A DNA stretch of 64,000 nucleotides from Chelativorans sp. AA-79 (GTDB lineage Bacteria > Pseudomonadota > Alphaproteobacteria > Rhizobiales > Rhizobiaceae): NCBI RefSeq assembly GCF_029457495.1, contig NZ_CP120361.1, forward strand, positions 4,850,001-4,914,000, read 5' to 3'. The position numbers and the translations under genes are program-made. The notes beneath the pieces were generated by a model, which had not been told where the DNA came from, made no database searches, and saw nothing but the letters and a program-made list of their open reading frames with translations. Each line of letters starts with the position of its first letter. Positions within the stretch are counted from its first letter, which is position 1. This document shows, one piece after another, positions 56,373 through 64,000 of this stretch.

Positions 56373-57455
56373 ATGTCACTGGCAATCGAAAGTCAATCGA
56401 CCGACAAGGCGGCGGCGGAAGCCTTTTCAGAGAAGGTGGCAGGCATACTGGATTCAGGTGCGGTGGCGGCAATGATGTCGATCGGCCATCGCCTCGGCCT
56501 GTTCGATGTCATGGCCGGTCTGCCGGCCTCAACGAGCGAGGGGATCGCCGCGCGCGCCGAGCTTTCGGAGCGCTATGTGCGCGAATGGCTGGCGGTGATG
56601 GTGACGGGCGGCATCGTCACCTACGATCCCGGCCCGAGAACCTACCGCCTGCCGGCGGAGCATGCGGCCTGCCTCACTCGGGGTGCCGAACTCGGCAATC
56701 TCGCCGTCTATGCGCAACATGTCGCGCTTCTCGGTCAGATGCAGGGGCGGCTGCTTTCCTGCTTCGAGACCGGCGAAGGGCTCGCCTATGGCGACTATCC
56801 CTGCTTTCACCAGGTGATGGCGGAAGACAGTGAGCAGACTGTCGTGGCCCAGCTTGTCGAGACGATCCTGCCGCTCGGCGAGGGTCTCAAGCAGCGGCTT
56901 GCGGACGGCATCGAGGTTCTGGATGCGGGTTGCGGACGTGGGCTGGCGCTGATGGAGATGGCCAGGCACTTCCCCGAGAGCCGCTTCACCGGCTTCGACC
57001 TGGGCGCGGACGCCATCGAATTCGCCACGGACGCCGCGCGGAAAGCGGGGCTTACAAATGTGAGTTTCGAGGTGCGGGACCTCACCGGCTACGACGAAAA
57101 AGCGCGGTTCGACCTCATCACCTCGTTCGACGCCATTCACGACCAGAAGGATCCACAAGCGCTGATCCGCAGCATGAAGGACGCTCTCAAGCCCGGCGGT
57201 GTCTATCTGGTGCAGGATATCGGCGGCTCGGCGAAGCTGGAAAACAATCTGGACTTCCCCTTTGCGCCCCTGCTCTACGCCATTTCATGCGCCCACTGCA
57301 CGCCGGTGTCGCTCGGCCAGGGCGGGCTAGGGCTCGGCACCATGTGGGGATGGGAGACCGCGCAAGCGATGCTCGAGGGCGCGGGCTTCCGTTCCGTCGA
57401 ACGCACTGTGCTGCCGCATGATCCGATGAACGTCTGGTTTGTCGCGCGGGTCTGA
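56373..57455 (+). CDS. class I SAM-dependent methyltransferase with winged-helix N-terminus
   Basis: Predicted methyltransferase, 360 aa, of the Rv2258c-like type. The N-terminal region (about 25-100) is a winged-helix dimerisation domain with RLGLFDVMAGLPASTSEGIA and LSERYVREWLAVMVTGGIV. The SAM-binding domain has VLDAGCGRGLALMEMARHFP and FTGFDLGADAIEFATDAARK, then SFDAIHDQKDPQALIRSMKD. The ATG at 56373 has AGGAG 7 nt upstream; an earlier start lacks support. It stands alone between the catabolic cluster and the tRNA-Leu region; its substrate is unknown. Confidence 0.88.
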   Translation: MSLAIESQSTDKAAAEAFSEKVAGILDSGAVAAMMSIGHRLGLFDVMAGLPASTSEGIAARAELSERYVREWLAVMVTGGIVTYDPGPRTYRLPAEHAACLTRGAELGNLAVYAQHVALLGQMQGRLLSCFETGEGLAYGDYPCFHQVMAEDSEQTVVAQLVETILPLGEGLKQRLADGIEVLDAGCGRGLALMEMARHFPESRFTGFDLGADAIEFATDAARKAGLTNVSFEVRDLTGYDEKARFDLITSFDAIHDQKDPQALIRSMKDALKPGGVYLVQDIGGSAKLENNLDFPFAPLLYAISCAHCTPVSLGQGGLGLGTMWGWETAQAMLEGAGFRSVERTVLPHDPMNVWFVARV

Positions 57456-57558
57456 GGGACCCACACGCTCCGCAAGCAAAAAGAGACAGATCGCAATATG
57501 GAAAACCAATCAATGTGACGACCCGAAGATCGCCACGCCAACCCGATGAAATCTCTAC

Positions 57559-57610
57559 TGGAACGGGCGATGGGATCGAACCTACGACATTAAGCCTGGA
57601 AGGTTCGGAA
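57559..57610 (-). other. tRNA relic, 3' part (Gly-like)
   Basis: On the minus strand it reads as the 3' half of a tRNA: an anticodon-loop-like CTTCCAG (UCC), a T-arm-like GGTTCGATCCC and an encoded CCA end. The T-stem has mismatches and there is no 5' half, so it is not functional. Confidence 0.4.
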
Positions 57611-57613
57611 TCT

Positions 57614-57700
57614 TGGTGCGGGTGGTCGGACTCGAACCGACACTCTGTCACCAGAAACGGATTTTGAGTCCGTCGCGTCTACCAATTCCGCCACACCCGC
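57614..57700 (-). tRNA. tRNA-Leu (CAA)
   Basis: 87 nt including an encoded CCA. The acceptor strand GCGGGTG pairs with CACCCGC. The D-arm has GGCGGAATTGGTAGACGC as in leucine tRNAs, the anticodon stem ACGGA/TCCGT encloses loop CTCAAAA giving anticodon CAA (reads UUG), the long variable arm is TTCTGGTGACAGAGT-like, and the T-loop is TTCGAGT. This is the class II layout expected for leucine. Confidence 0.95.
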
Positions 57701-57847
57701 ATATCGCCGCCGATTCCAGCCCGCGCTCTTTACATCTATTCTGTACCCAGCGCTCCTTGGGCACGTCTCGGCTGCTTTTGGCTTACTTCCTCAACCTACG
57801 AAAATCAAACAGCTTTTCGCCTATTTGCGGCATCCTGTCGCATAGTG

Positions 57848-57898
57848 GGCAAACCATTTTTAAGCCCGTTGCGTCTATCCATTCCGCCACGCCCGCAT
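57848..57898 (-). other. tRNA-Leu relic, 5' part
   Basis: On the minus strand GCGGGCGTGGCGGAATGGAT then AGACGCAACGGGCTTAAAAA repeats the 5' half of the neighbouring tRNA-Leu with substitutions, including a UAA-like anticodon region. The 3' half is missing and the anticodon stem cannot pair. It may mark an old integration junction. Confidence 0.5.
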
Positions 57899-57979
57899 GG
57901 CGCGACCCCGCGTGCCGTACCCCTCGAGGGTCGCCCGCGGCTCCTATATCGCACCTGCCGAAGAAATGCCAGATAGCGG

Positions 57980-58329
57980 ACTATGCCTCCTAAACCACAG
58001 CCCGGAGGGGTTAAGGAGCGCATTGGGGCTTGCGAGGGCACGCCGTTGTCGGTCCCGGTGAAGTCATAGACCTTCTTTGTGGTGTGCAGCACCTGAAGCC
58101 AGGAGATAGCGGCTGGCAGAAGTCGCTACCCGTCAGCGGTGACAATGGCGCCGGTCGGCAGGCGTGAACTCGCCTTGTCGTCGGCGTACCACAGCTCATC
58201 GGGCCGGCTGGCCTGCGTAAGCGGAGTGTCCTTCGCCATTGTCGCGCCGCCCCTGCGGTGCTTGGGCCAGGCGTGGCGGCCGAGCCGGCGGCGTGTTGCG
58301 TGGAGCTCCGGGATCCTTGGCGGGATCAA
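57980..58329 (-). pseudogene. IS481-type transposase remnant
   Basis: Broken piece of an integrase-core (rve) transposase. One frame reads RRRLGRHAWPKHRRGG and KDTPLTQASRPDELWYADDK, which matches the region just before and including the first catalytic Asp of IS481-family enzymes. The following segment shifts frame with a stop near 58140, and a further piece reads TKKVYDFTGTDNGVPSQAP, where TDNG is the second catalytic Asp but the sequence between is partly deleted. At least two frameshifts and an internal deletion are visible. No terminal inverted repeats could be found. The annotation rests on recognised motifs, not a search. Confidence 0.7.
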
Positions 58330-59981
58330 TCATTGTCGCATCCCTTTTTGAAGCCATTGTCACAATGATCGGCGAGCCGCGCGCTGTCGGCGTCGCTCCA
58401 GTTCGCAGGATTCGTGACGGCGACCCAGGGCGCGATGTAATCCTTCGCGTAATAGGAGTGGCCGTGGCCGGCCGGGGCGGTTGTTGCCAACGCCATGTCC
58501 ATCACCAATTGGAATTGTGTCACGATGGGCATGAAGCGCAGATCCGGCGAGACATCCGGCGCCGGCGGCTCGCGCATCCACTGCGGCGCGCGCCAGAGCG
58601 AGGAGGGTTCGTAGAAGACAATCGGGTCGCTGCTGTACTGGAGGTAGAGAATGCGCATTCTGCCCCATCCCGCGGGATCGCCAGGGCTGTCGAAATGGGA
58701 GGCGAAGCGGATCAGCTCGCCCTGGGCAACCTTTGGCACGACATAGGGCGTGCCGGGGTTGCGCTCTCGCATGGCGCTCCTCCAGAGGGCGGAGGGGAAG
58801 GGCGGACCAGTCCAGAACGCGCCGTCGATCGGCTCGTCCAGCAGCCGGAAGAGATCGGTGCCGTACATGGAGGACCAGGCGCCCAGGCTCAGCCCGTGAA
58901 TATAGAGCCGGGGCCGATCGCCCTCGGGCAGGGTCTTCCAGTGATCGTGAACCGTGCGGATGGTCGCGGTGGCTTGGTCCAGGCCCGCCTCGGTCTCGAA
59001 GATCAGCGCAAGCGGCGATTGAAGATAGGAATACTGGACGGCGACCGTGGCGATGTCGCCGCCATGCATGTATTCCACCACGTCGTGCGAACCGGGGTCG
59101 AGCCAGCCGGTGCCCGTGGGCGAGGCGACGATCAGGACCCTGCGTTCGAAGGCTCCGAGGCGCTTCAATTCGGCAAGCGCGCGGTCCGCCCGCACCTGCG
59201 GGTCATCGTCCTCGGCACGCCCGACATAGACGCGGATGGGGTCCAGTGCCGGTCGCCCCGTGAAGGCCGCGATGGCTTCGGCATCGGGGCCACCAGTGAC
59301 GAAATTCCGGCCCGGCTGGCCCATGGCTCCCCAATCGACGAATGAGGCGTCGCTCCCCGGAATACGCGGGTTTTGCGGCGCTGGCGGCGCAGTGTCGAAA
59401 AGTTCCTGAGCCGTTTTGTAGGACTGGTCCAGTGCCCCCATGGCGAGATCCACCAGCCCATCGCGGGTGATGACGAACAAGCTGAAAGCGACCAAGATCA
59501 GCCCCGCGACATTCGCCGCTCGCTGCGGCATGACGCGATAGAGCAGGTGGCGCAGCCGGTCAAAGGCGACTTGCACAAGCCATCCGATGATAAAGCAGAC
59601 GGCGAAGACCGCTACGGCCAGCAGGATCATCCGCAGCGCATGGGTATTGTCGAGCAGGGGCATGCCCATTCGCGCCCGGATGCCGTTCTGCCATCCATCC
59701 ACCTTGGCAAGCGACAGCGCAACGATGAACAGCACAGGGAGGGCGATGGAGACATGGGCCGCCGTGGCGAACCGGCCGCGTAGAACCGGCAGATCCATCT
59801 GCCGCCAGAGGGTGAGGATGAACCGGCCGATCATATAGCCGAGCGCCATGACCACGCCGCCAAGCAGCCCCTGCACGATCCAGTTGCGCGGGATGAGCGA
59901 CGGCGTCAACGACGCGGCGAAGAACACAAGCCCCAGCATCAGGGGCAGAACAGAGAGGCGGAGGTGCCGGCGCGACGTCAT
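58326..59981 (-). CDS. membrane-anchored alpha/beta hydrolase
   Basis: Alpha/beta-hydrolase of the family with an N-terminal membrane domain, 551 aa. About five hydrophobic helices lie at residues 10-27, 37-57, 75-92, 117-138 and 157-172. The catalytic domain (about 240-540) has RVYVGRAEDDDPQVRADRAL and the nucleophile elbow YIHGLSLGAWSS with Ser365. The C-terminal FMPIVTQFQLVMDMALATTA and GHGHSYYAKDYIAPWVAV are typical. The family is often annotated as esterase-like with unknown physiological substrate. The start ATG fits a short cytoplasmic tail. The gene stands alone next to the transposase remnant. Confidence 0.9.
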   Translation of the reverse strand: MTSRRHLRLSVLPLMLGLVFFAASLTPSLIPRNWIVQGLLGGVVMALGYMIGRFILTLWRQMDLPVLRGRFATAAHVSIALPVLFIVALSLAKVDGWQNGIRARMGMPLLDNTHALRMILLAVAVFAVCFIIGWLVQVAFDRLRHLLYRVMPQRAANVAGLILVAFSLFVITRDGLVDLAMGALDQSYKTAQELFDTAPPAPQNPRIPGSDASFVDWGAMGQPGRNFVTGGPDAEAIAAFTGRPALDPIRVYVGRAEDDDPQVRADRALAELKRLGAFERRVLIVASPTGTGWLDPGSHDVVEYMHGGDIATVAVQYSYLQSPLALIFETEAGLDQATATIRTVHDHWKTLPEGDRPRLYIHGLSLGAWSSMYGTDLFRLLDEPIDGAFWTGPPFPSALWRSAMRERNPGTPYVVPKVAQGELIRFASHFDSPGDPAGWGRMRILYLQYSSDPIVFYEPSSLWRAPQWMREPPAPDVSPDLRFMPIVTQFQLVMDMALATTAPAGHGHSYYAKDYIAPWVAVTNPANWSDADSARLADHCDNGFKKGCDND

Positions 59982-60415
59982 TTACGGGATGTGGTTCCGG
60001 AGGAAGGATGGACCGCTGCGCCGTGGGACCTTTGCAGGCATGGACGGATGCGTCGTCTGCGAATATCGTCAGCCAGTGCTTCCGGCGCACGCGCTCCAAG
60101 CATTACACCGGGATCGGCAATACCGATTGCCATCTCGTTCATATAAAACCCTCACTCGGATATTCCCGTCGCACTATAGCCCTCGGCTCGTTTCGAAAAT
60201 ACTGCCGGCGGCAATTCAGTCATACCTCGCCTATCGCGGCATTGCCCCGCGAACGCGTCCGGTTCTGCCGAACGAAAGACGATTTTGAACTTTTGGAGGC
60301 GGCGGAACCGACGCTTTGCAAAGCAAAGCCGGCGCTTTGAAATGAGAGGTTCTGCGTCTATTCTCGACCACGAGATCGCCAGCATCTCGATCATTTCCAG
60401 AGTCGAGGCCGACAA
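59982..60415. other. 434-bp divergent spacer, no gene recognised
   Basis: Lies between the alpha/beta hydrolase (minus) and the channel gene (plus). Open frames on both strands have no domain character. It presumably holds both promoters, but I cannot pick out clear -35/-10 elements. Confidence 0.5.
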
Positions 60416-62746
60416 TTGCCGACCTTTCTTCGCCACGTGCTGCTTCCGTTTCTCGTCCTGTTCTTGATCACGGGTCCGGCCTCCCCGCAGACTGCACAGG
60501 AGCCGGTCGAGGCCGATCCGCAGCCCGGCTATGGCGCGATTGCAGATATTCTCGAAGACGAGGCAGCGCGGAACGCACTGATTTCGGAATTGCGAAGGCT
60601 CGCTGCCGGAGAAGTCTCGCCGGCAGCACCGGAGACACAGGATCTCTCCCTGGCCCGGCAGATCGCGAATACCACGAACGATATCTCCGAGGAGATCGTG
60701 TCCGAGGTCGGTATCGCCTATGACAGCATCATGCGCCTCGACATAGGCTCGATCTCCTCTCAGGGGATGGCGAATCTCGCGAGGGCCGCGTTCGATCTCG
60801 GCGTGGTCATCCTGGTCGTCCTCGGAATCCTCTGGCTGTCGAGAATGCTGGTGCGTCCCGTCTACCGGCGGGCCTCCGACTGGGTGCTGGCACCGGGGGG
60901 AGGGCCGAGCCCTTGGCTGAAGCGGTATCTGGCAGCTCTTGGCTGCGGGATGCTCGATCTTCTCATTGTCGCAATCGGATGGGTGGCCGGCTATGCCGTG
61001 GCCATTTTCCTCCTCGTGAACGAGACCGGGCGCATGGACACGAGCCAATCGCTCTTCCTCAACGCCTTTCTTGCGATCGAGACCGCCAAGGTGGTGATCC
61101 GCCTCTTTTTCGCGACGCGCTACGACGGATTGCGCCTGCTCCCGATCAGAGGCGAGGACGCTGCCTACTGGAACACGTGGCTCTCCCGCCTCACGAGTTT
61201 CGTGGGTTACGGGGTTCTCGTCGTCGTGCCGATCGTCAACATAAATCTCGGCACGGTCCTGGGATCTGTCGTTGCGGCTTTTGTCTATGGTGTGGCGCTC
61301 ATCCTCGCGGTCGTCGTGATCCGTCAGAATCGCGAGCCGGTGAGGATGCGGCTCCAGATGATGGCCGAGAGAAGCCAGATCGGCTTCGCGAGCATGCTTC
61401 TGGGCATGCTCGCCCGCATCTGGCATATCGTCATGATCGCCTATGTCGCGGTGCTGGCGCTGCTCTTGCTCCTGCAACCGGAGACGGCCCTTTCCTTCAT
61501 GATCGGCGCCACGATCCAGACGGTCGCGGCGATCGCAGCGGGGATTCTTCTGTCGGCACTCATCGACAGGGCGATCGCCCTTGGCATTCGGCTCAAACCG
61601 GAGATGCGTTCGCAATTCCCGATGCTGGAGGAGCGGCTGAATGCCTTCGTGCCCACGACACTGAAGATCGTGCGCATCGTCATCACGCTCGTCGTAGCCG
61701 CCGTGGTGCTGGATGCTTGGCAGGTCTTCGACTTCTTCGCCTGGATAAGCTCGGAGAGCGGCCTCTTTGTCATTGGCAGGATTGTGACGATTGCCCTGGT
61801 TTTGGCTGCTGCTTTCGTCATATGGCTGCTCGTTTCATCCTGGATCGAATACCGTTTGAACCTGCAAGCCGACGGCGCCGCGGCAGCTTCCAGGGCGCGC
61901 CAGAACACACTTCTGACGATCTTCCGCAACGCCTTCACCGTCGTCCTTGTCGTCATGGCCCTGATGATCACGCTATCCGAACTCGGCATTGACATCGGAC
62001 CATTGCTGGCCGGGGCCGGCGTGCTCGGTCTGGCAATCGGTTTCGGGGCGCAGAAGCTCGTGCAGGATGTGATCACGGGCGTCTTTATCCAGCTCGAGAA
62101 CGCCATCTACACCGGCGATGTCGTCACGGCTGCCGGAACCACGGGCGTGGTTGAAAAGCTGACCATACGCTCGCTCGGGATCCGCGATCTTTCGGGCACC
62201 TACCACGTCGTCCCGTTTTCCTCCGTCGATACCGTTTCGAATTTCATGCGCGGCTTCTCCTACCACGTGGGGGAATACGGGGTCGCATACAGAGAGAACA
62301 TCGACGAGGTGATCGAGGTGATGAAGCAGGCTTTTGAGGAGCTGCGCGCCAACCCCGAGCACGCGGCCGGCATTATCGGCGATCTCGATGTGCACGGTGT
62401 AACGGCGCTTGCCGATTCCAGCGTGAATGTGCGTATACGCATCAAGACGCTGCCTGGCCAGCAATGGGCTATCGGCCGCGCCTATAACGCCATCATCAAG
62501 AAGCACTTCGACGCGGCCGGAATCGAGATCCCGTTTCCGCACGTCACGCTCTATTTCGGCGAGGACAAGAAAGGCTCCGCGCCCGCCGCGCCGATCAAGG
62601 TCATTCAATCCTCGTCTGCGGATGTGGATGGAAAACCGGATGACGCAACGCTGGAAAAGCCCCGGCGCAGGAAAGCCTCACGGAAGCACCCGGCGCAATC
62701 CGCACAGGACAGCAACCCCGACCTTCCGTCCGACAGCGAGACATAG
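60416..62746 (+). CDS. large MscS-type mechanosensitive channel family protein
   Basis: Mechanosensitive ion channel of the MscS superfamily, 776 aa, protecting cells from osmotic downshock. A TTG start at 60416 with GAGG 7 nt upstream opens a signal peptide (LRHVLLPFLVLFLITGPASP). A periplasmic segment follows, then about 10 transmembrane helices between residues 120 and 560. The pore-lining helix region AGAGVLGLAIGFGAQKLVQD (about 530-550) and the beta domain GDVVTAAGTTGVVEKLTIRS are characteristic. A charged Lys/Arg/Pro-rich tail ends the protein. Use of TTG is unusual; a downstream start would remove the signal peptide. Confidence 0.92.
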   Translation: MPTFLRHVLLPFLVLFLITGPASPQTAQEPVEADPQPGYGAIADILEDEAARNALISELRRLAAGEVSPAAPETQDLSLARQIANTTNDISEEIVSEVGIAYDSIMRLDIGSISSQGMANLARAAFDLGVVILVVLGILWLSRMLVRPVYRRASDWVLAPGGGPSPWLKRYLAALGCGMLDLLIVAIGWVAGYAVAIFLLVNETGRMDTSQSLFLNAFLAIETAKVVIRLFFATRYDGLRLLPIRGEDAAYWNTWLSRLTSFVGYGVLVVVPIVNINLGTVLGSVVAAFVYGVALILAVVVIRQNREPVRMRLQMMAERSQIGFASMLLGMLARIWHIVMIAYVAVLALLLLLQPETALSFMIGATIQTVAAIAAGILLSALIDRAIALGIRLKPEMRSQFPMLEERLNAFVPTTLKIVRIVITLVVAAVVLDAWQVFDFFAWISSESGLFVIGRIVTIALVLAAAFVIWLLVSSWIEYRLNLQADGAAAASRARQNTLLTIFRNAFTVVLVVMALMITLSELGIDIGPLLAGAGVLGLAIGFGAQKLVQDVITGVFIQLENAIYTGDVVTAAGTTGVVEKLTIRSLGIRDLSGTYHVVPFSSVDTVSNFMRGFSYHVGEYGVAYRENIDEVIEVMKQAFEELRANPEHAAGIIGDLDVHGVTALADSSVNVRIRIKTLPGQQWAIGRAYNAIIKKHFDAAGIEIPFPHVTLYFGEDKKGSAPAAPIKVIQSSSADVDGKPDDATLEKPRRRKASRKHPAQSAQDSNPDLPSDSET

Positions 62747-63308
62747 CTGCTCTGCAATTGGTTTAGACGAGAACCGATCCTTCGTCGGGTGCCCGGCGCG
62801 ATGTGTCACAGCCGGCGAGGCGGCAGGTTCTGGGTCGCCTGCCCCAGGCCTGCTGGCCGCCGGCATCGCAGTCGAATCGGGAATAGTGGCCGGGGCAATT
62901 CAGCGTCCAGTCCTGGCGAGAAGCCGACGATATCGCCGTCCGGACCCGCTCCGCCTTCAACCCGCGTTCCGAGCTTCAGGAGCACGCCGGGAAGGGCGGG
63001 TCTTTTCCGCGCTTGCCCACAACGCCCATCAGTTCCTCCCAAGCATGCCGACCGGGAAACACTAGCGTATGTCATGCGAAACACGACCGGGCGCTGATAT
63101 CGACGCTTGCACGGCACAAGCGTTTTACAAGGCGGCTCGGCGTAGCTCTGCCCCTCCACAACTGGAGGATGTCAATGGCCATCCGCCTACACCGGATGCC
63201 ATAGCCTATCCGGTGCGCCTTAATGCTAAGTGGCTACTTATCGTTTGGGCGCGTTTTGATTAATTTCTTCGCTCACCCTTGACGTTCGGCCGATAAGGGG
63301 GCGCAACC
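62747..63308. other. 562-bp spacer, no gene supported
   Basis: Several short frames exist on both strands. One on the minus strand (62763-62960, TTG start) is Cys-rich, but it has no ribosome-binding site that I can defend. I see no terminator or repeat of note. Confidence 0.5.
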
Positions 63309-64000
63309 GTGCCGTTCATTGGATCTATGGTCGCAGGCAGCGTGCTTGCAGTTGTCCTTGCGACGCCAGCAGCAGCACTCGATCTCGATGTCGGTGGAAT
63401 CGCCGGCGCCAGCGTCGGTGGGAATGGCAGGGGCGGCCTGGATATCGGCCTTGAGGTCAGCCTGGGCGGCAAGGCCGGCATACAGGCCGACAGCAAAACC
63501 TCTGTGGGAGGCGGGTCGCTCTTTGGGGGAGGTGGCGTTCTGAGCGGCGGCTCTCTCGTGGACTCCAACACTTCCGCATCCATTGGCAGCAACAACGGCG
63601 TCAAAGCGAGCAACAGCACAACCGTTGGCGGGAAAAATAGCGTGCTGGACAGCAGCACGAGGGCTTCGGTCGGCAGTATCAATGCGGGCGTTGATGCCAG
63701 TGTCAGCACCCGCGCGATCCCGGACGCCAATGTGGATTTGAGCCATGGTGGCGCGCGCCCAACAACTCCCCGCAACGCCGGAAATCCCAGCAAACCCAAT
63801 GAGCCTGGGAAAAAGCCGAATCCTGCAAACCCGGGGAACCACAACACTCCGGAAAACAAGCCAAATGCCGGATATCTGAGACTCGCAGGCAAACCTGATT
63901 GCCCTGATGGCGTGAGCGGACGTTGCAGCGGTAGTGCGGGCGACAGCCCGGATCTTCAGGCCCTAGTCGCCAGGTTACCTGATGCCGAGTTCGTTCGTAA
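63309..64000 (+). CDS. exported Gly/Ser/Asn-rich low-complexity protein, 5' part
   Basis: The frame is open from a GTG at 63309 (AAGGGGG 8 nt upstream) to the right edge, so the gene is truncated by the window. It begins with a signal peptide (MVAGSVLAVVLATPAAA, if counted from the in-frame ATG at 63327, or MPFIGSM... from the GTG). The mature part has loosely repeated units of VGGxxxxxxxSxxSVGS type (for example SKTSVGGGSLFGGGGVLSGG and STTVGGKNSVLDSSTRASVG), then a Pro/Asn/Lys-rich segment (NPSKPNEPGKKPNPANPGN) and a short Cys-containing DCPDGVSGRCSG stretch. It resembles rhizobial exported proteins of unknown function. No domain is recognised. Confidence 0.75.
   Translation, partial: MPFIGSMVAGSVLAVVLATPAAALDLDVGGIAGASVGGNGRGGLDIGLEVSLGGKAGIQADSKTSVGGGSLFGGGGVLSGGSLVDSNTSASIGSNNGVKASNSTTVGGKNSVLDSSTRASVGSINAGVDASVSTRAIPDANVDLSHGGARPTTPRNAGNPSKPNEPGKKPNPANPGNHNTPENKPNAGYLRLAGKPDCPDGVSGRCSGSAGDSPDLQALVARLPDAEFVR

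Noticed and set aside
62763..62960. 65-codon Cys-rich minus-strand frame (RQDWTLNCPGHYSRFDC ...).
   Set aside because: It starts with TTG directly after a stop codon, has no ribosome-binding site and no recognised family. Only a translated search could rescue it.

Overview
This window looks like chromosome from an alphaproteobacterium of the Hyphomicrobiales (Rhizobiales), most likely a Phyllobacteriaceae-type organism (Mesorhizobium, Nitratireductor or Chelativorans relatives). The basis is high G+C, the housekeeping order clpB / DUF4167 / prmC-prfA-ptsP-lysC / ubiG and argJ / parvulin / secA, and rhizobial families such as DUF4167 and DUF1178. The genus is an inference; no rRNA gene or marker fixes it.

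Layout. 1-23.6 kb is conserved core: an M23 peptidase tail, an L,D-transpeptidase, clpB, a DUF4167 protein, the prmC-prfA-ptsP-lysC strand, divergent ubiG, a DUF1178/nitrilase/glutaredoxin set with 4-nt overlaps, a comF gene broken by a one-base frameshift, a lone Flp pilin, mutT, a GNAT protein, argJ, a periplasmic parvulin and secA. 23.6-28.5 kb is a looser region: 1.1 kb without genes, REP-like palindromes, a Wzx-like flippase translationally coupled to a FemAB/BioF2-like acyltransferase, and two small membrane proteins.

28.5-37.5 kb is a complete peptide-type ABC importer operon (SBP, alpha/beta hydrolase, gamma-glutamyltransferase-like hydrolase, two permeases, two ATPases) with a divergent IclR regulator. 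37.8-55.9 kb is the most interesting part. It is a catabolic cluster with two tripartite tricarboxylate (TTT) uptake systems, a family III CoA-transferase, enoyl-CoA hydratases, a two-gene hotdog hydratase, a FadB-like fusion, a GMC oxidoreductase, a D-2-hydroxyacid dehydrogenase, a carboxymuconolactone-decarboxylase-like protein, and a pair of SDR genes in which the first has lost every catalytic residue while the second keeps them. A 17-bp dyad (TTTKCA-N5-TGAAAA type) recurs at five places in the promoter regions of this cluster and is a good candidate operator for its LysR regulator. I read the cluster as an undescribed pathway that imports a carboxylic acid, activates it to a CoA thioester and shortens it by a modified beta-oxidation. 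The substrate cannot be named from sequence.

56-64 kb holds a methyltransferase, tRNA-Leu(CAA) flanked by tRNA relics and a decayed IS481-type transposase (a probable integration scar), a membrane-anchored alpha/beta hydrolase, a large MscS-type channel, and the start of a Gly/Ser/Asn-rich exported protein that runs off the right edge.
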